From NCBI GenBank assembly GCA_022393335.1, contig JAJEKB010021795.1, positions 227,468 through 291,467 on the forward strand: a stretch of 64,000 nucleotides of DNA, given 5' to 3'. The translations under genes and the position numbers were made by a program. The DNA is from Macrotrachela quadricornifera. Lineage: Eukaryota > Rotifera > Eurotatoria > Philodinida > Philodinidae. Of this stretch, positions 37,661 through 47,445 are shown in pieces (within the stretch, counting starts at the first letter, position 1; the number at the start of each line of letters is the position of its first letter). The notes under the pieces were generated by a model. It did not search any database and had not been told where the DNA came from. It was given only the letters and a program-made list of their open reading frames with translations.

Positions 37661-38319
37661 AAGTATTAAAGTCCGAAAACAATTCCGTAGAGTGTGACAG
37701 CAAAAACTGTTGTCATAGCTTTTATGAGCTTTCAGAAGATTTTCGATGGTATTTCAAGTCAATAACACAGTTACATAGGAATCAGCCAAGATTGTAGTTC
37801 AGCACCGAAAAATTTCTTTCATTTTCATCCGAAAATTCGAAAAAAAATCTTGAAAAATTAGGAGGTTTCGAATATGTTAGGCACGTTCTTCATCTTAGAG
37901 AGACTTCCAATTGAGAAATATAACATTGATTTAATGAATTCAATGTTGAAGATCATGAAGAAAATAAATCAGAGAGTAAAGCAACTTGTTGAACATCAAT
38001 AGAAATTTGATAAGAAATCAAGATCAATGACATTCGATGTGGATAATAATGCAGAAATATTCATTATATATTAGCTTGATTTAGTTAATTATCATTAAAA
38101 ATATGGAAATTATTTTTCTGTATTTAATATATCATGGGTATGTTTAAGACTCATTTTCTTAACAGAGACAGAAAAGCATGTCGAAACTCTTATTGTTACC
38201 TACGACACCTTACTATTATTAAAATATCATTCTCTTTAATCTTCTATATTTTTTATATTAGTTCGAAATAAAATCGGTTTTAGCATCTAAAATTTAAACC
38301 GAACCGATTTCCATCTCTA

Positions 38320-38860
38320 GTTTGCACTAAAAAGAGCTAATGGAAGTAAAAGTCTTATGCCTGAGTATCGGGCACGTAGCCAGGAATTTTCTCGGGGGGG
38401 ATCACCATTTAGAAAAACTGTTTTTCGACTAGCGAAATTTGATCGACTCGTACCCTCCCCCCTCCTCCAGGTATTATACATTTTTCAGGGGGATCGATCT
38501 CCCAATCCCGCCGCCCCTCTGGTTACGTCCCTTCTGAATATATAAAATCATTTCCAAAGGATGATGTACAAGATCAACAAGACTTTGCTTGTTCATTAAC
38601 AAAATATGATATTCATTATCATGAATTTGAACAATCATTTAAAAGAAAAAAACTGATCTTTTTCCACGTACACTTACTGCATCTGACGTCAAATACAACG
38701 ATAGATAGTTAATTTTCTACTAAGTTAGCTGATGTTATTGAAAAAAAAACCAGTTTTCTTTATGAACAATTATCACTCAATCCATCAGCAGTTATTCGAA
38801 AATTAAATCGTAAGAATTACATAAACTTATTGCATGAATTTTGAAAATTTTTATATCGAA
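38320..38860 (+). pseudogene. Split decayed gene, part 2
   Basis: The frame resumes at 38321 as FALKRANGSKSLMPEY. It is interrupted by the small MITE at 38369-38533 and then continues exactly in frame as IKSFPKDDVQDQQDFACSLT, KYDIHYHEFEQSFKRKK. From there it reads through one TAA and one TGA over about 75 more codons: STKLADVIEKKTSFLYEQL, SLNPSAVIRKLNRKNYIN, LLHEF, TGA. An alternative frame after KRKK (TDLFPRTLTASDVKYND) is also plausible, so a small shift may lie there. A GTAAGA donor-like site overlaps LNRK near 38810. The protein is unrecognised. Its coherence across two insertions is strong evidence that it was a real gene. Confidence 0.55.
38369..38533. mobile_element. 165-bp hAT-like MITE with 8-bp target duplication
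   Basis: The left end CGGGCACGTAGCCAGGAA pairs with the complement of the right end, AAGGGACGTAACCAGAGG. The flanks are CTGAGTAT (38361-38368) and CTGAATAT (38534-38541), matching at seven of eight bases. Removing the element and one flank copy rejoins the host reading frame. GGGGGG and CCCCCC runs near the ends are typical of this MITE type. The ORF at 38357-38545 is a by-product. Confidence 0.8.
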
Positions 38861-39846
38861 TATAGTTTCTTCAACTCTCAAAAAACCGTCATCCAAAACC
38901 GGAACAACGTTATTCACTATCGCACAATAAATAATACATCAATCATTTGTTAATTTTATACTTTATCATAATCAATTTATATATATATATTATTTTTCGT
39001 CTTTATTATTCCAACAATTCTATACAATATTTGTCTACTTTATGCTACATATATGATTTGTTTTTCAACTATGAAACAGTTTTTTTCACAAGCTTCTTGA
39101 TTTTGTTTTAGTTTAGAAATCGCTACTATTTATTTTTATTATTGTTATTATATTTCATATAAACTCTATTGATTATACTAAACATAGTTTATCTATATTT
39201 TTATTTCATTTTTTCTCTGATATATTTATGCAATTTTTTTTGTGGAACTCACAGATTTTTTCGAAGAAAAATAGTGAATGGAAGTTTTAAGTCGAAGTTT
39301 TTAGGGCTCCCCCCCTACAGATCCTAGCAACCAAAGTCAAAGAGTATGGCGTGTGCTTCGACATTGATGAGAGGGACAAAGAGGGAAGATGAATAAAATG
39401 AAGATCTTTATATAAGTTTTCCTAGATAGTCAAGCGACGAAAGAAAAGAACAATCAAAATCACTACAAGTTTTGCTTAGCAGCAAACAAGAACTGATGAT
39501 TGTTTAGTATATTTCTTCTGAAAGTATGTGAGTTACACATTTTAGTCCTAAAGGGACTGCGTTGACTAAGCTTTCTATATAGTTTTATTCTCATAGATCA
39601 GATGATATCTTATTCTCAATGGAAATTTATAGTAACACTTGTGATAACTTTCATTTTAACATCAATGAGAAGTGTTGCAAAAATAAATTGAAGTCAATAA
39701 AGATTTTTGACAACGAAATTTAATAGACAGATAAATTGCAAATAACGAGATCAAAACGATTTCAATGATTCAATATGTATTATTAGTCACTAGAACTTTT
39801 TTTAATTTACTATCGACACGTGAACGAGATATTCCGTATAAAGGAA
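38861..39846. other. No gene seen
   Basis: A/T-rich with a GC bump at 39300-39500 that has no recognisable feature. Confidence 0.4.
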
Positions 39847-40291
39847 CAAATACACTTATCGATCTTCCCCCCCCCCCTCTCTTCTATTGACCTAATTCAA
39901 TTAATTAGTCTCTGGGGAGTTTATTAAAAGTATTTCTAAAGGTCTCCAAATGTTACAGACCAACACTTTAACGGATAACGTGTATATGTCTAGCTTGATA
40001 CAAGCCTCACAACGAACCTCAATAGCTGATGGTGCGCTCAGAAATATAGTTTCATTATATTCTCAGCTACTAAGATGCCCTCTGAATGTGGATCAAGATT
40101 TCGTGGCACCTCTCAGCTATTGAGATGTTTTCCAAGGATTGTATCAAATGAGACATATACACGTTATCTGTTAGAGTATTAGTCTGAGACACTTGAAGAC
40201 TCTTAGAAAAACTTTTAATGAACTTTTTAGAGGCTAATTAATCGAATTAGATCAATAGAAGAGGCGGGGAAGGGGAGGATAAGTGGATTTG
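39847..40291. mobile_element. 445-bp fold-back MITE
   Basis: The left arm from CAAATACACTTATCGATC (39847) pairs with the complement of the right arm ending at 40291 (CAAATCCACTTATCC). The pairing continues through TCTTCTATTGACCTAATTC, AATTAATTAGTCTCT and GATAACGTGTATATGTCT for nearly 200 bp with scattered changes. The loop carries two diverged CTCAATAGCTGA words. A C-run of 11 lies at 39867-39877 in the left arm. No coding. Confidence 0.8.
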
Positions 40292-40294
40292 CCC

Positions 40295-41650
40295 CAAGGT
40301 CATGAAATAACAGCGACAATAGATTCACCAACGTTACAAACACCCATACCTATACCCACTGCACCCACAACTTTTCACCACTGTCAATTGAGCTTTGATC
40401 CGATGACAGATACTGACTCAACATAATTTGGAAAACATCTACAACGATCTAAACTAAAAAACTTCCTCTAAACCTCAATACAATTTTTTTTATTTCCAAT
40501 CCCCTTGATACAACGATTCATATCTATATGCAATCATAAAAGTCATTGAAGTTGACTTAACAGCTACATTGGCATTCCCATCGACATTCATCTTTCTTCA
40601 CTTGACATGCCTTGCAAAGTTTCAAAACTCCTATTATCAATATATACTCATAATTCCTACCTTCACCTGATAGAAATATGATGATGATTTTTTACTACTT
40701 TTAATGGCATCAACAAAATTCAACAATATATATTTATACGTTCATACTGATGTCATCGTCAATATTAGCTTTCCTAACTATATACATACATACATAAAAT
40801 CTATCCACGTACTTTCTATACATATAAAATGAAATATTTATCTACACTTCTCATCACCAACTATCAATGAAAATAAAAAAACTTTCATTCTCTTCCAATA
40901 GTTAAACTGGAATATTTATTAATAAATTTTATAAATAATTATAAATGAGAAATAAAAATACTTTTATTTTTTGTAGAATTATGGTAGTTTGATGTTTTTT
41001 GGTTCGTTTATATTATAAATCGAATTAGGTAGATACTCGAAAAAGAGGGTCAAAAGTCAAATTTTGTTAACTAAAAATAAGTCTTGAAGAGATCTTAAAA
41101 TAAAGTGGAACCCGCCGGTCGATCCCATCGTGGCGAATATTTTAAATTTAAAAATTTGAAAGTAAATATCTGATATCTGCTTGAGGATAACTTTTTAAAT
41201 TTAGAGGTACTGCAAATATATATAGCGTAAGTAAATATATAATTGCAATTCTTTAATTATAACTTTTCTTACACATATTATTTCGAGACTTTATTTTGTA
41301 TTAATAAAAAAAAATATAACTTAATCAATGAAGAAAAAGTAGGAGAAAAAGATTTCTTAAACAACATTAATTGAGGGTTGGTGATTAAATTCGACGAGAT
41401 TCATTGAATGGTGTTGTTCGATAGCTAAAATGAGAAAGAAAAAATTCTAATGAAAAAAAAAACAAAATAGATATTTACGATTTATCTGTTGATTTTGATG
41501 ATAATTGTGAATTTTAAATTTGAACCAATTTAACTATAAGAAGAAAAAAACAATTATGTTTTAAACAAATTATTACAATGACATACTTTCAAATGGCCGT
41601 TATTACGATAACACTTAAACCCACATACACATGCAACACTACCAAAGACG
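40295..41650. other. Mostly no gene; one possible exon
   Basis: At 40302-40417 the plus strand is open and reads EITATIDSPTLQTPIPIPTA and FHHCQLSFDPMTDTDST. The Pro/Thr-rich composition is unlike the background, so a decayed exon is possible. The rest is A/T-rich with no structure. Confidence 0.3.
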
Positions 41651-41662
41651 GTGAACACCGAA

Positions 41663-41965
41663 CTAATTAAATAAGTTAGGAGTTTTTTCTATTAAAATCA
41701 ATTCGAAGTGATCTTTTCTTTCTGTTTTCATCGTTGATGTTGTAGACAATAACGAAGGTGTTGTTGAAGATGGAGGTGTACGTGTAAGATGACGAATGTA
41801 ATCTGAAAAAGACTTGTATCGGCCAGCCTTTGAGACTAAGACACAATGGAGAATTATGATGGAGAGAATGAGAAATGTTTTGATAACTATAATGATCGAT
41901 ATTCTGAAAAACAGTAGATTAACGAACGTTATAGCAAAGAAAATGAACGTGAATAACATGAGCAT
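41663..41965 (-). CDS. Small membrane protein-like ORF (100 aa), intact
   Basis: This is one of the few uninterrupted frames with a convincing residue mix. Residues 1-47 are strongly hydrophobic (MLMLFTFIFFAITFVNLL, FLILSIIILHCVLV), enough for two membrane segments or a long signal anchor. They are followed by SKAGRYKSFSDYIRHLTRTP, a Ser/Thr-rich stretch (SSTTPSLLSTTSTMKTERKD) and HFELILIEKTPNLFN before TAG. The Met at 41965 is the first in frame. A second adjacent Met (third codon) is also possible. Codon use is mixed rather than A/T-saturated. The ORF upstream on the same strand (42048-42359) might be a preceding exon. No family recognised. It could be a real short gene, a last exon, or chance. 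Confidence 0.4.
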   Translation of the reverse strand: MLMLFTFIFFAITFVNLLFFRISIIIVIKTFLILSIIILHCVLVSKAGRYKSFSDYIRHLTRTPPSSTTPSLLSTTSTMKTERKDHFELILIEKTPNLFN

Positions 41966-42047
41966 AATCTTTACTCGCTAATTTAATTACATGCAATTAA
42001 TACAATGATTAAAGCAATAGAAATTTATGTAGGATCAGAATAATGTC

Positions 42048-42359
42048 CTAACAATGGAACGGCACCAGCTGTTCATAGACTGACTCGTCTATTTTTATTT
42101 TTAATAAACAACTTCTCTCTCTCTCTCTCTCTTTCTTGCCAATTAGAGTAATACTAGAGAGAAAAGTCGTTCTATCAATGATAACACAATGACATTTCAA
42201 CAATATACTATTTGAAAAGCTTTTCAATTCTACTTCGCGATCAATATTATCTATGAAATTGAAAGTAGAACTTTCATGATTTTCATCAATTTTATATAGA
42301 AAAACGCGAAAAAGAATATAATGTTTTAGATGATAAAAAATGATGTAAGTCAATGTCAT
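42048..42359 (-). CDS. 103-codon ORF, possible upstream exon
   Basis: It reads YIIFYHLKHYILFRVFLYKI, FNFIDNIDREVELKSFSNSI, LLKCHCVIIDRTTFLSSITL, and then KKERERER, where a (CT)n microsatellite is translated. It lies 83 bp from the 100-aa ORF on the same strand, and AG acceptor-like sites lie in the gap. It is low in confidence because part of it is microsatellite and nothing matches a known family. Confidence 0.25.
   Translation of the reverse strand: MTLTYIIFYHLKHYILFRVFLYKIDENHESSTFNFIDNIDREVELKSFSNSILLKCHCVIIDRTTFLSSITLIGKKERERERSCLLKIKIDESVYEQLVPFHC
42112..42133. repeat. (CT)n microsatellite
   Basis: About ten CT dinucleotides in a row. Confidence 0.9.
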
Positions 42360-42855
42360 TGATTAAATTGAACATTTCAATGAAGCAAATGCAATAAAAA
42401 TGATTTTTTTAATCAAAATTATGAAATTAAATTGATGAAAATGTTGATTTTTATGTCCGTTTCATGATTTAAATGCATTTCTCGATTTTTTACGTTGTTC
42501 CGGAAATTTAGCGTCCTATGATGTATTTGAATTTGTATCCTGTACTGCAAACATTAATTTCGGAGTTTATCTGTTTCCATTTCTGAGGCAAAAATATAAA
42601 CAATTCATTTTCTCCTTCGTGTTATGACAGCATGGGTTTTTTTAACTTGATTCTCATCATGATATATTAATTCGGATACCAATCGTAGACTTTTCAAAAT
42701 TTTAAATAGACAAAACTTTATACCGTTTCTAATTCTTTTTTTTTATTTAGACAAAATATTCCGTTATTATCTATTGATATTATCAGTTACAGAAGAATTT
42801 TTATAAGAGATAACTCGATACATATAACAAACAAGAATAGAAAAATCCATTTTAC

Positions 42856-43773
42856 TTAAGGGGGGCCCCCCCTCAGAAAAATGTTTTTTTCGAAAATAAC
42901 TCAATATTGAATTTTTAGTTTAGGAAGATGCGCCGAAATTTCCTCTTTCAGAATATGTATGGTTTTTCGAAAAATGGCTAGGTTTCAAAAGACTTATCAA
43001 AAAAAATTTCTACCCTACTACTCTGTTTTCCTAGAAATTTTTATGGTTCTCACGTTTTGAAAAACTGCTTGTTGTTCCATATAACCGCATTGCATATAAC
43101 ATTTTTTTATATCAAGTATGATAGATGGCGTTAGCTTATTCGCTTGTTACGCGCTTTCAAAAAGTCCATTGACATATATTGAAAATATACCATGTAAACA
43201 TGCTTTTCGGGATTTGGCTGTAAAAATCCATTTCTAAAACTTCTTTTGCGTTTTTCTCAAAATCAATTTTTTCGACCATACCGTTTACGCGGGCAAGGAT
43301 TTCTCAATAACGACTCAATAAAGAAAGGATAATTTTTTTTTGTTGAATAGAGGACAGTTAGGGCTAGATCCTCACGTTCTCCGATTTTTGAATTTCTCTT
43401 TTGCTGAAATAAAAAACTTAGATATATCATTTTGATGAGCGCTTTGAATTTGAACATTTTGCGACAAAGTGTTTTTAAAAATCAAACAAAGGGAAATTCG
43501 AAAATCAGAGATCGTGAGGATCTGGCCCTAAGGCCACTCTACAATTTAAAAACCACCCCGACATGATTAGCTAATATTTTTATATCGAAAACCTTGCCCG
43601 CGTGGAGGGTACTTTTGACCAATAAATTGACTGTAACTCATTCGTTTCTCAGAGATTTGAGGAGATATTTTAACCACAGTCTCCTCTAGCCAAGACTAAC
43701 ATTCTCTGAAATTTTCGTTGAAATCGGATGAGAAATAACAAAGTTCGGTGGTGAGGGGGGGGGCCCCCCTTAA
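42856..43773. mobile_element. 910-bp element with GGGGGGCCCCCC ends and TTAA flanks
   Basis: TTAA (42856-42859) followed by GGGGGGCCCCCCCTC is mirrored by GAGGGGGGGGGGCCCCCC followed by TTAA (43770-43773). Flanking TTAA duplication plus inverted ends is the pattern of piggyBac-type transposons. The G/C ends are themselves palindromic. Inside, TTAGGGCTAGATCCTCACG (43358-43401) pairs with the complement at 43488-43531, and CGCGGGCAAGG near 43286 pairs with CCTTGCCCGCG near 43595, so the middle is a second fold-back. No transposase is seen. The 64-codon minus ORF at 43263-43457 is a by-product. Confidence 0.75.
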
Positions 43774-44079
43774 CGAAATTATTACATAAAAATAAAATAG
43801 AATATTAATTCATTGATGAAGTTGATATTGAGAGCATACCTTGGTCAACAAACAAATATTTCACCGTAACATTTATTTACATGAAATAAACTATAGATTT
43901 GTGTGACATGTGAATCTTCTATTTTGAATAATCAAGATGAGTTTCTTGAGAGTAAAATATTCAAGAATTAAGACATTAAACAAATTTTATTCTAATCAAA
44001 ATAGTCATTTGACGAAAGAAACGGGTCAAATAATGGTTTAACAGAGAATATAATCATATTTCGACAAGATATTACATTA

Positions 44080-44336
44080 AGGGAGCATTTCAAAATTTTT
44101 GCCGTTCGGCCGGCCGCTCTGCCGCTCAGCCACTCTGGCGTTCTGCCGCTCGGCCACCCGCGTGCCGGTATGCCGCTCTGCCGCAGCATAAACACTTATT
44201 TTAATGCCTTATACCGCGGCAGAGCGGCAGACCGACATGCGAGTGGCCGAGCGGTAGAACGGCAGTGCGGCTGAGCGGCCGACTGGCTGAACGGCAGAGC
44301 GGCTGACCGAACGGCAAAAATTTTGAAATGCTCCCT
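44080..44336. mobile_element. 257-bp GC-rich palindromic element
   Basis: Ends AGGGAGCATTTCAAAATTTT (44080) and AAAATTTTGAAATGCTCCCT (44336) are perfect complements over at least 20 bp. Inside, both arms consist of repeated words of the type GCCGCTCTGCCGCTC and GGCCGAGCGGCAG, making a GC-rich palindrome of about 220 bp in A/T-rich DNA. A spacer of about 30 A/T-rich bases (near 44190) forms the loop. The minus-strand ORFs at 43992-44195 and 44196-44459, with their Arg/Ala/Gly/Ser repeats, are by-products. No clear target duplication. Confidence 0.8.
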
Positions 44337-44517
44337 AACAATAATTTCAAGTGTATCATCATTATTAATGTCATCCAATGCTACTGAGTATAATTGAAAT
44401 ATTTCTGGATCGACGGTGTGTATTGGATATATTCTTATATACTGATTTATGAAAAACAAAATATTTGCGTTAATATATGAAATTCAGTCTATAAATATAA
44501 TAGTTTAGTATATATAT

Positions 44518-44858
44518 CAGTGGCAGAGCCAGGATTTTGAGCCAGGGGGGGCTCGATCCCCCCTCGATTTTTCGGAACCCTGATAATAAAAAAATCTTTG
44601 AAAACACTACTGCAGATCTCCTGATTTTTCAAAAAAAAATGATGACCGGGGGGGGGGAGGTAGCTTCGAAAAGGTCCCCTGTACTCCTCCCCAGGGGTGA
44701 GCCACATCTTAGGAAAATTTCCGTAGCCTACTACCTACAGCTTTGAGCTAGGGGGCTCAATATTCTTCGCCGACTTTTGAGCCCCCCCCCCTAACAAATA
44801 AAATACACGTATCTAAAATTTCACTAGGGGGGGCTGAGCCCCCCTGGCTCCGCCTCTG
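44518..44858. mobile_element. 341-bp hAT-like MITE with 8-bp target duplication
   Basis: The left end CAGTGGCAGAGCCAGG and the complement of the right end, CAGAGGCGGAGCCAGG, are classic hAT-type MITE tips. Both flanks are ATATATAT (44510-44517 and 44859-44866), an exact 8-bp duplication, although in TA-rich DNA this could be partly chance. Several G and C runs occur inside. The two overlapping opposite-strand ORFs at 44489-44746 are by-products. Confidence 0.85.
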
Positions 44859-44866
44859 ATATATAT

Positions 44867-45399
44867 GTGATTAGTTTTAAACAAACTTGAAATATATATA
44901 ATATAAACTCGATGAATAATCCAAAATTTAAAATTTATTTTTATTTATATTGTTTAAATTTTGATCTTACTCGGAAAATGTTTTTGATGAACAATAAAGC
45001 TCTAGATGAAATATCTTGAGTGACATTATCCCGTAGATGAGAGGCTCAGTGAAGGATGAGCAATATTTAATTGTGTATATTTATCAACAACTCAAATCGA
45101 TGCATCTTGTCGTATAATAAATATAAAATTAAGACATTCGAATTGATTATGAACTATCTCTTTAAATATATAATTTCAATTTTTCTTACTCTAATTCTTC
45201 CAAATATTAAATAGATTAAAACATTTGATATATAATAATAGATAGATAGACTTCAGATAACATTTTATCTCTTAATAAATATAAACAGGAAAAATCGAAG
45301 TTTCACTGGATGAAATCATCAAAAGTTTTTCTCTTTTGTAAAAAAACAACCAATTATACAGCATTTTTCTCAATATAACTGTGCCAGTTGTTAATGCAG
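44867..45399. other. AT-rich spacer
   Basis: Nothing recognised between the hAT-like MITE and the tandem-array element. Confidence 0.4.
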
Positions 45400-45453
45400 G
45401 GTGGCGCGAAAGTCACTTCATCGAAAAAAACTTGTATATTTCCATTACAGGTC

Positions 45454-46850
45454 AAGCCACAGATGTCCATCGCGGCGCGGCAAAGATTTTTATAATATCA
45501 TCGCGGCGTGGTGAGAGCTGGACAATATCCCAAAAAATAGTGAAATTGTTCCATTTACAGCAGAAATCGTTTAGCCCCACAAAGTCAAGTAGAAATGCTT
45601 AATTAAAACAATCACAGAAATCAATCCTATCCTTTTCATCCTAAGCAGTCTTTCCAGCAGAAATGGATATTTTCTATGGAAAATGAAAAAAATCCATGAC
45701 AAATCAAATATTGATATCTACCAACTTAAGCAGAAGTCTAAAATATAAAGCGAGAAATTCATCGTTTTACTTTTACATTCTAACGAGAGTATCTAGCAGA
45801 AATGGATATTTTCTAAGAGAATTGAAAGTAATTCCAGGAAAAATCTGATATTCATTTCCATCTTTATCTGGAGAAGTCTAAATGACATAGTGAGAAATTC
45901 ATCCTTTTACTTTTTCATCCTCGGGAGAGCATCTAGCAGAAAGAAATATTTTCTAACAGAAATGAAAAAGATTCAGGTGGAAATCAAATATTCATTTCTA
46001 GCTTCATTAGCAGAAGTTTAAAGCCATTGTGAGAACTTCATGATATTACTTTTTCATTTTAAGAAGAGTATCTATCAGATGGTGATTTTTGCTAAGAGAA
46101 ATGAAAAAAGTTCGAGTAGAAATCAAATATCCAGTTCTACCTTGATCAGGAGAAGTGAAAAAGACTTATTGAGAAATTCATTGTTTTACTTTTTCAGCCT
46201 ACGTAGACTATCTAGCAGAAATGGATGTTTTTTAAGAGAATTGAAAATAATTCCAGGAGATATCAAATATACATTTTTACTCTCCTAGACAGAAATCTAA
46301 AAGACATAGTGAGAAATTCGTCGTTCCACTTATTCATCCTGTGGAGAGTGTCGAGCAGAAATGTAGTTTTTCTAAAAGAAAAGAATGTATTTGTAGTAGA
46401 AATCAAATATGTATTTCTACCTACATAAGTAGAAGTTTAAAAGAGATAGTGAGAAATCAATCGGTATCCTTTTTCTTTAGTATAGATAGTTGCTAAGAGA
46501 AACGGATATTTTTTAACGAAAATGCAAAAGATTAGAGAAGAAATCAAACATACATTTCTAGTTTAATAATTAGAAATCGAGAAATGGCGAATATATGTAT
46601 GTGTTTAAGTGTATGTTTATATGGATATACTTAATTTTTTTCTTTCCTGCGCATGGTGTGATATTCTGGTGTATAGTACGAATATTTTTAGTTTTTATTC
46701 ATTTCTCCTTAATGTATGTGACTCTTCATGGGTGAATCGTTTCTGCTTAAAGTGGAACAATTTCCCCGTCAAGTGGTTCAATTGTCCACTGTTGGACGTG
46801 GTAGCAATTTTTATAATAGTATCGCAGCAGCTTTTCTATGAAAGAAATTT
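45454..46850. mobile_element. Element with inverted arms enclosing a tandem array
   Basis: The left arm (about 45454-45570) carries in order TCGCGGCGCGGCAAAG, ATTTTTATAATATC, GCGGCGTGGTGAG, TGGACAAT and GAAATTGTTCCATTTACAGC. The right arm (about 46735-46850), read in reverse complement, carries GCTGCTGCGATACTATTAT, AAAAATTGCTACCACG, TGGACAATTGAACC and GAAATTGTTCCACTTTAAGC. The order and spacing match, so these are diverged inverted repeats. The space between them is filled by the 140-bp array. A transposon with a tandem-repeat core is the simplest reading. The outer ends are not defined. Confidence 0.6.
45600..46590. repeat. Tandem array, seven copies of ~140 bp
   Basis: The word AGCAGAAATGGATATTTTCT (or a diverged form) starts at 45656, 45795, 45935, 46074, 46214, 46354 and 46495. 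Steps are 139, 140, 139, 140, 140 and 141 bp. Other words keep phase: GAAATCAAATATTCATTTCT and AGTGAGAAATTCATC. The copies are moderately diverged but the length is almost constant. Overlapping plus ORFs at 46040-46288 and 46225-46428 are products of the array. Confidence 0.9.
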
Positions 46851-47080
46851 TCAAAACTAAGGAATTTCCACATAATCTCTATGTTAATGCATGCTGCAGG
46901 ATAATGCTTGATGAATCTGATCGATTATCATGATCAACTCTAGTTTATAATCGGTCACAGTCTTGAACAATCGAAAGATTTTTAAAAATACTATCGCGAC
47001 AGCAACAGATTTTCAACCACGATGGATATCTCTGGCTCAATCAAACAAGCTGATTTTTTTATGAGTGATAGAAATATATC
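46851..47080. other. Spacer with related GC words
   Basis: ATCGCGACAGCAACAG and CTTGAACAATCGAAAGATTT near 46962-47005 echo words of the preceding element, so a decayed extra arm may lie here. AAGCTGATTTTTTTATGAG near 47048 is inverted relative to AAAAAAATCAGCTCATTTG near 47252. Confidence 0.35.
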
Positions 47081-47081
47081 C

Positions 47082-47403
47082 ATAAAGACATGCATAGACA
47101 AAAACCCTTTTATTAAGTATCACTAGTGACCGAAGACAAGAAAAATTTTAACTTTTTCACAGATAGGAAAATAGAGAATATATTTAACAGAGGATCTCTC
47201 TAGACGTATCTTTGTGGATATGAAGCTTGAACATCCCGCCATTATTGGTAAAAAAATCAGCTCATTTGCTCAAGTCGTATGGGAGATAATCAAATTTTTT
47301 CGGCAAAGTGACATTTTTTCTAACTGTAAAAAACTAAATTTTTCTTGTCTTCGGTCAATAGTGATACTTAATAAAGGGTTTCCTCCCTATACATGTCTTT
47401 ATA
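47082..47403. mobile_element. 322-bp fold-back MITE
   Basis: The left arm ATAAAGACATGCATAGAC then CCTTTTATTAAGTATCACTA and GACCGAAGACAAGAAAAATT pairs with the complement of the right arm ending at 47403, over about 85 bp with few changes. The 65-codon plus ORF at 47214-47411 lies across the right arm and is a by-product. Confidence 0.8.
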
Positions 47404-47412
47404 TATATTAAG

Positions 47413-47445
47413 CGTGTATACAGGATGTCCTAAAAGTCCTTTCCA
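47413..47445. mobile_element. Orphan mariner-like terminus
   Basis: TACAGGATGTCCTAAAAGTC followed by CTTTCCACTT resembles the terminal repeats of mariner/IS630-type elements (CAGG-TGTCC-AAAGTCC). No matching inverted end was found within the next few kb, so this is a single end of a lost or truncated element. Confidence 0.45.

Larger units (their letters stand above)
36614..38319. mobile_element. hAT-like insertion, 1.7 kb, non-autonomous
   Basis: The left end CAGAGATCGAATCGGTTTGA (36614 on) pairs with the complement of the right end, TAGAGATGGAAATCGGTTCG (38319 back). Many GGTTCGGTTT-type words in the first 170 bp are typical of this family of hAT tips. Flanks are ATTTACAG (36606-36613) and GTTTGCAC (38320-38327), an imperfect 8-bp target duplication whose core reads F-T or F-A in the host frame. 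No transposase is recognisable inside. A further fold-back lies within it, so it may itself be compound. The 101-codon ORF at 37392-37697 is a by-product of the inner repeat and the poly-G run. Confidence 0.65.

Noticed and set aside
37392..37697. 101-codon plus ORF with a Gly run
   Set aside because: It lies over an inverted-repeat arm and the poly-G tract of the hAT-like element.
43992..44459. Two minus ORFs rich in Arg, Ala, Gly and Ser
   Set aside because: They are translations of the GC-rich palindromic element.
46040..46428. Overlapping plus ORFs in the 46-kb region
   Set aside because: They are translations of the 140-bp tandem array in shifting frames.
45600..46590. The evenly spaced array as a CRISPR array
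   Set aside because: Units are fully repeated without unique spacers, 140 bp long, and the context is eukaryotic.
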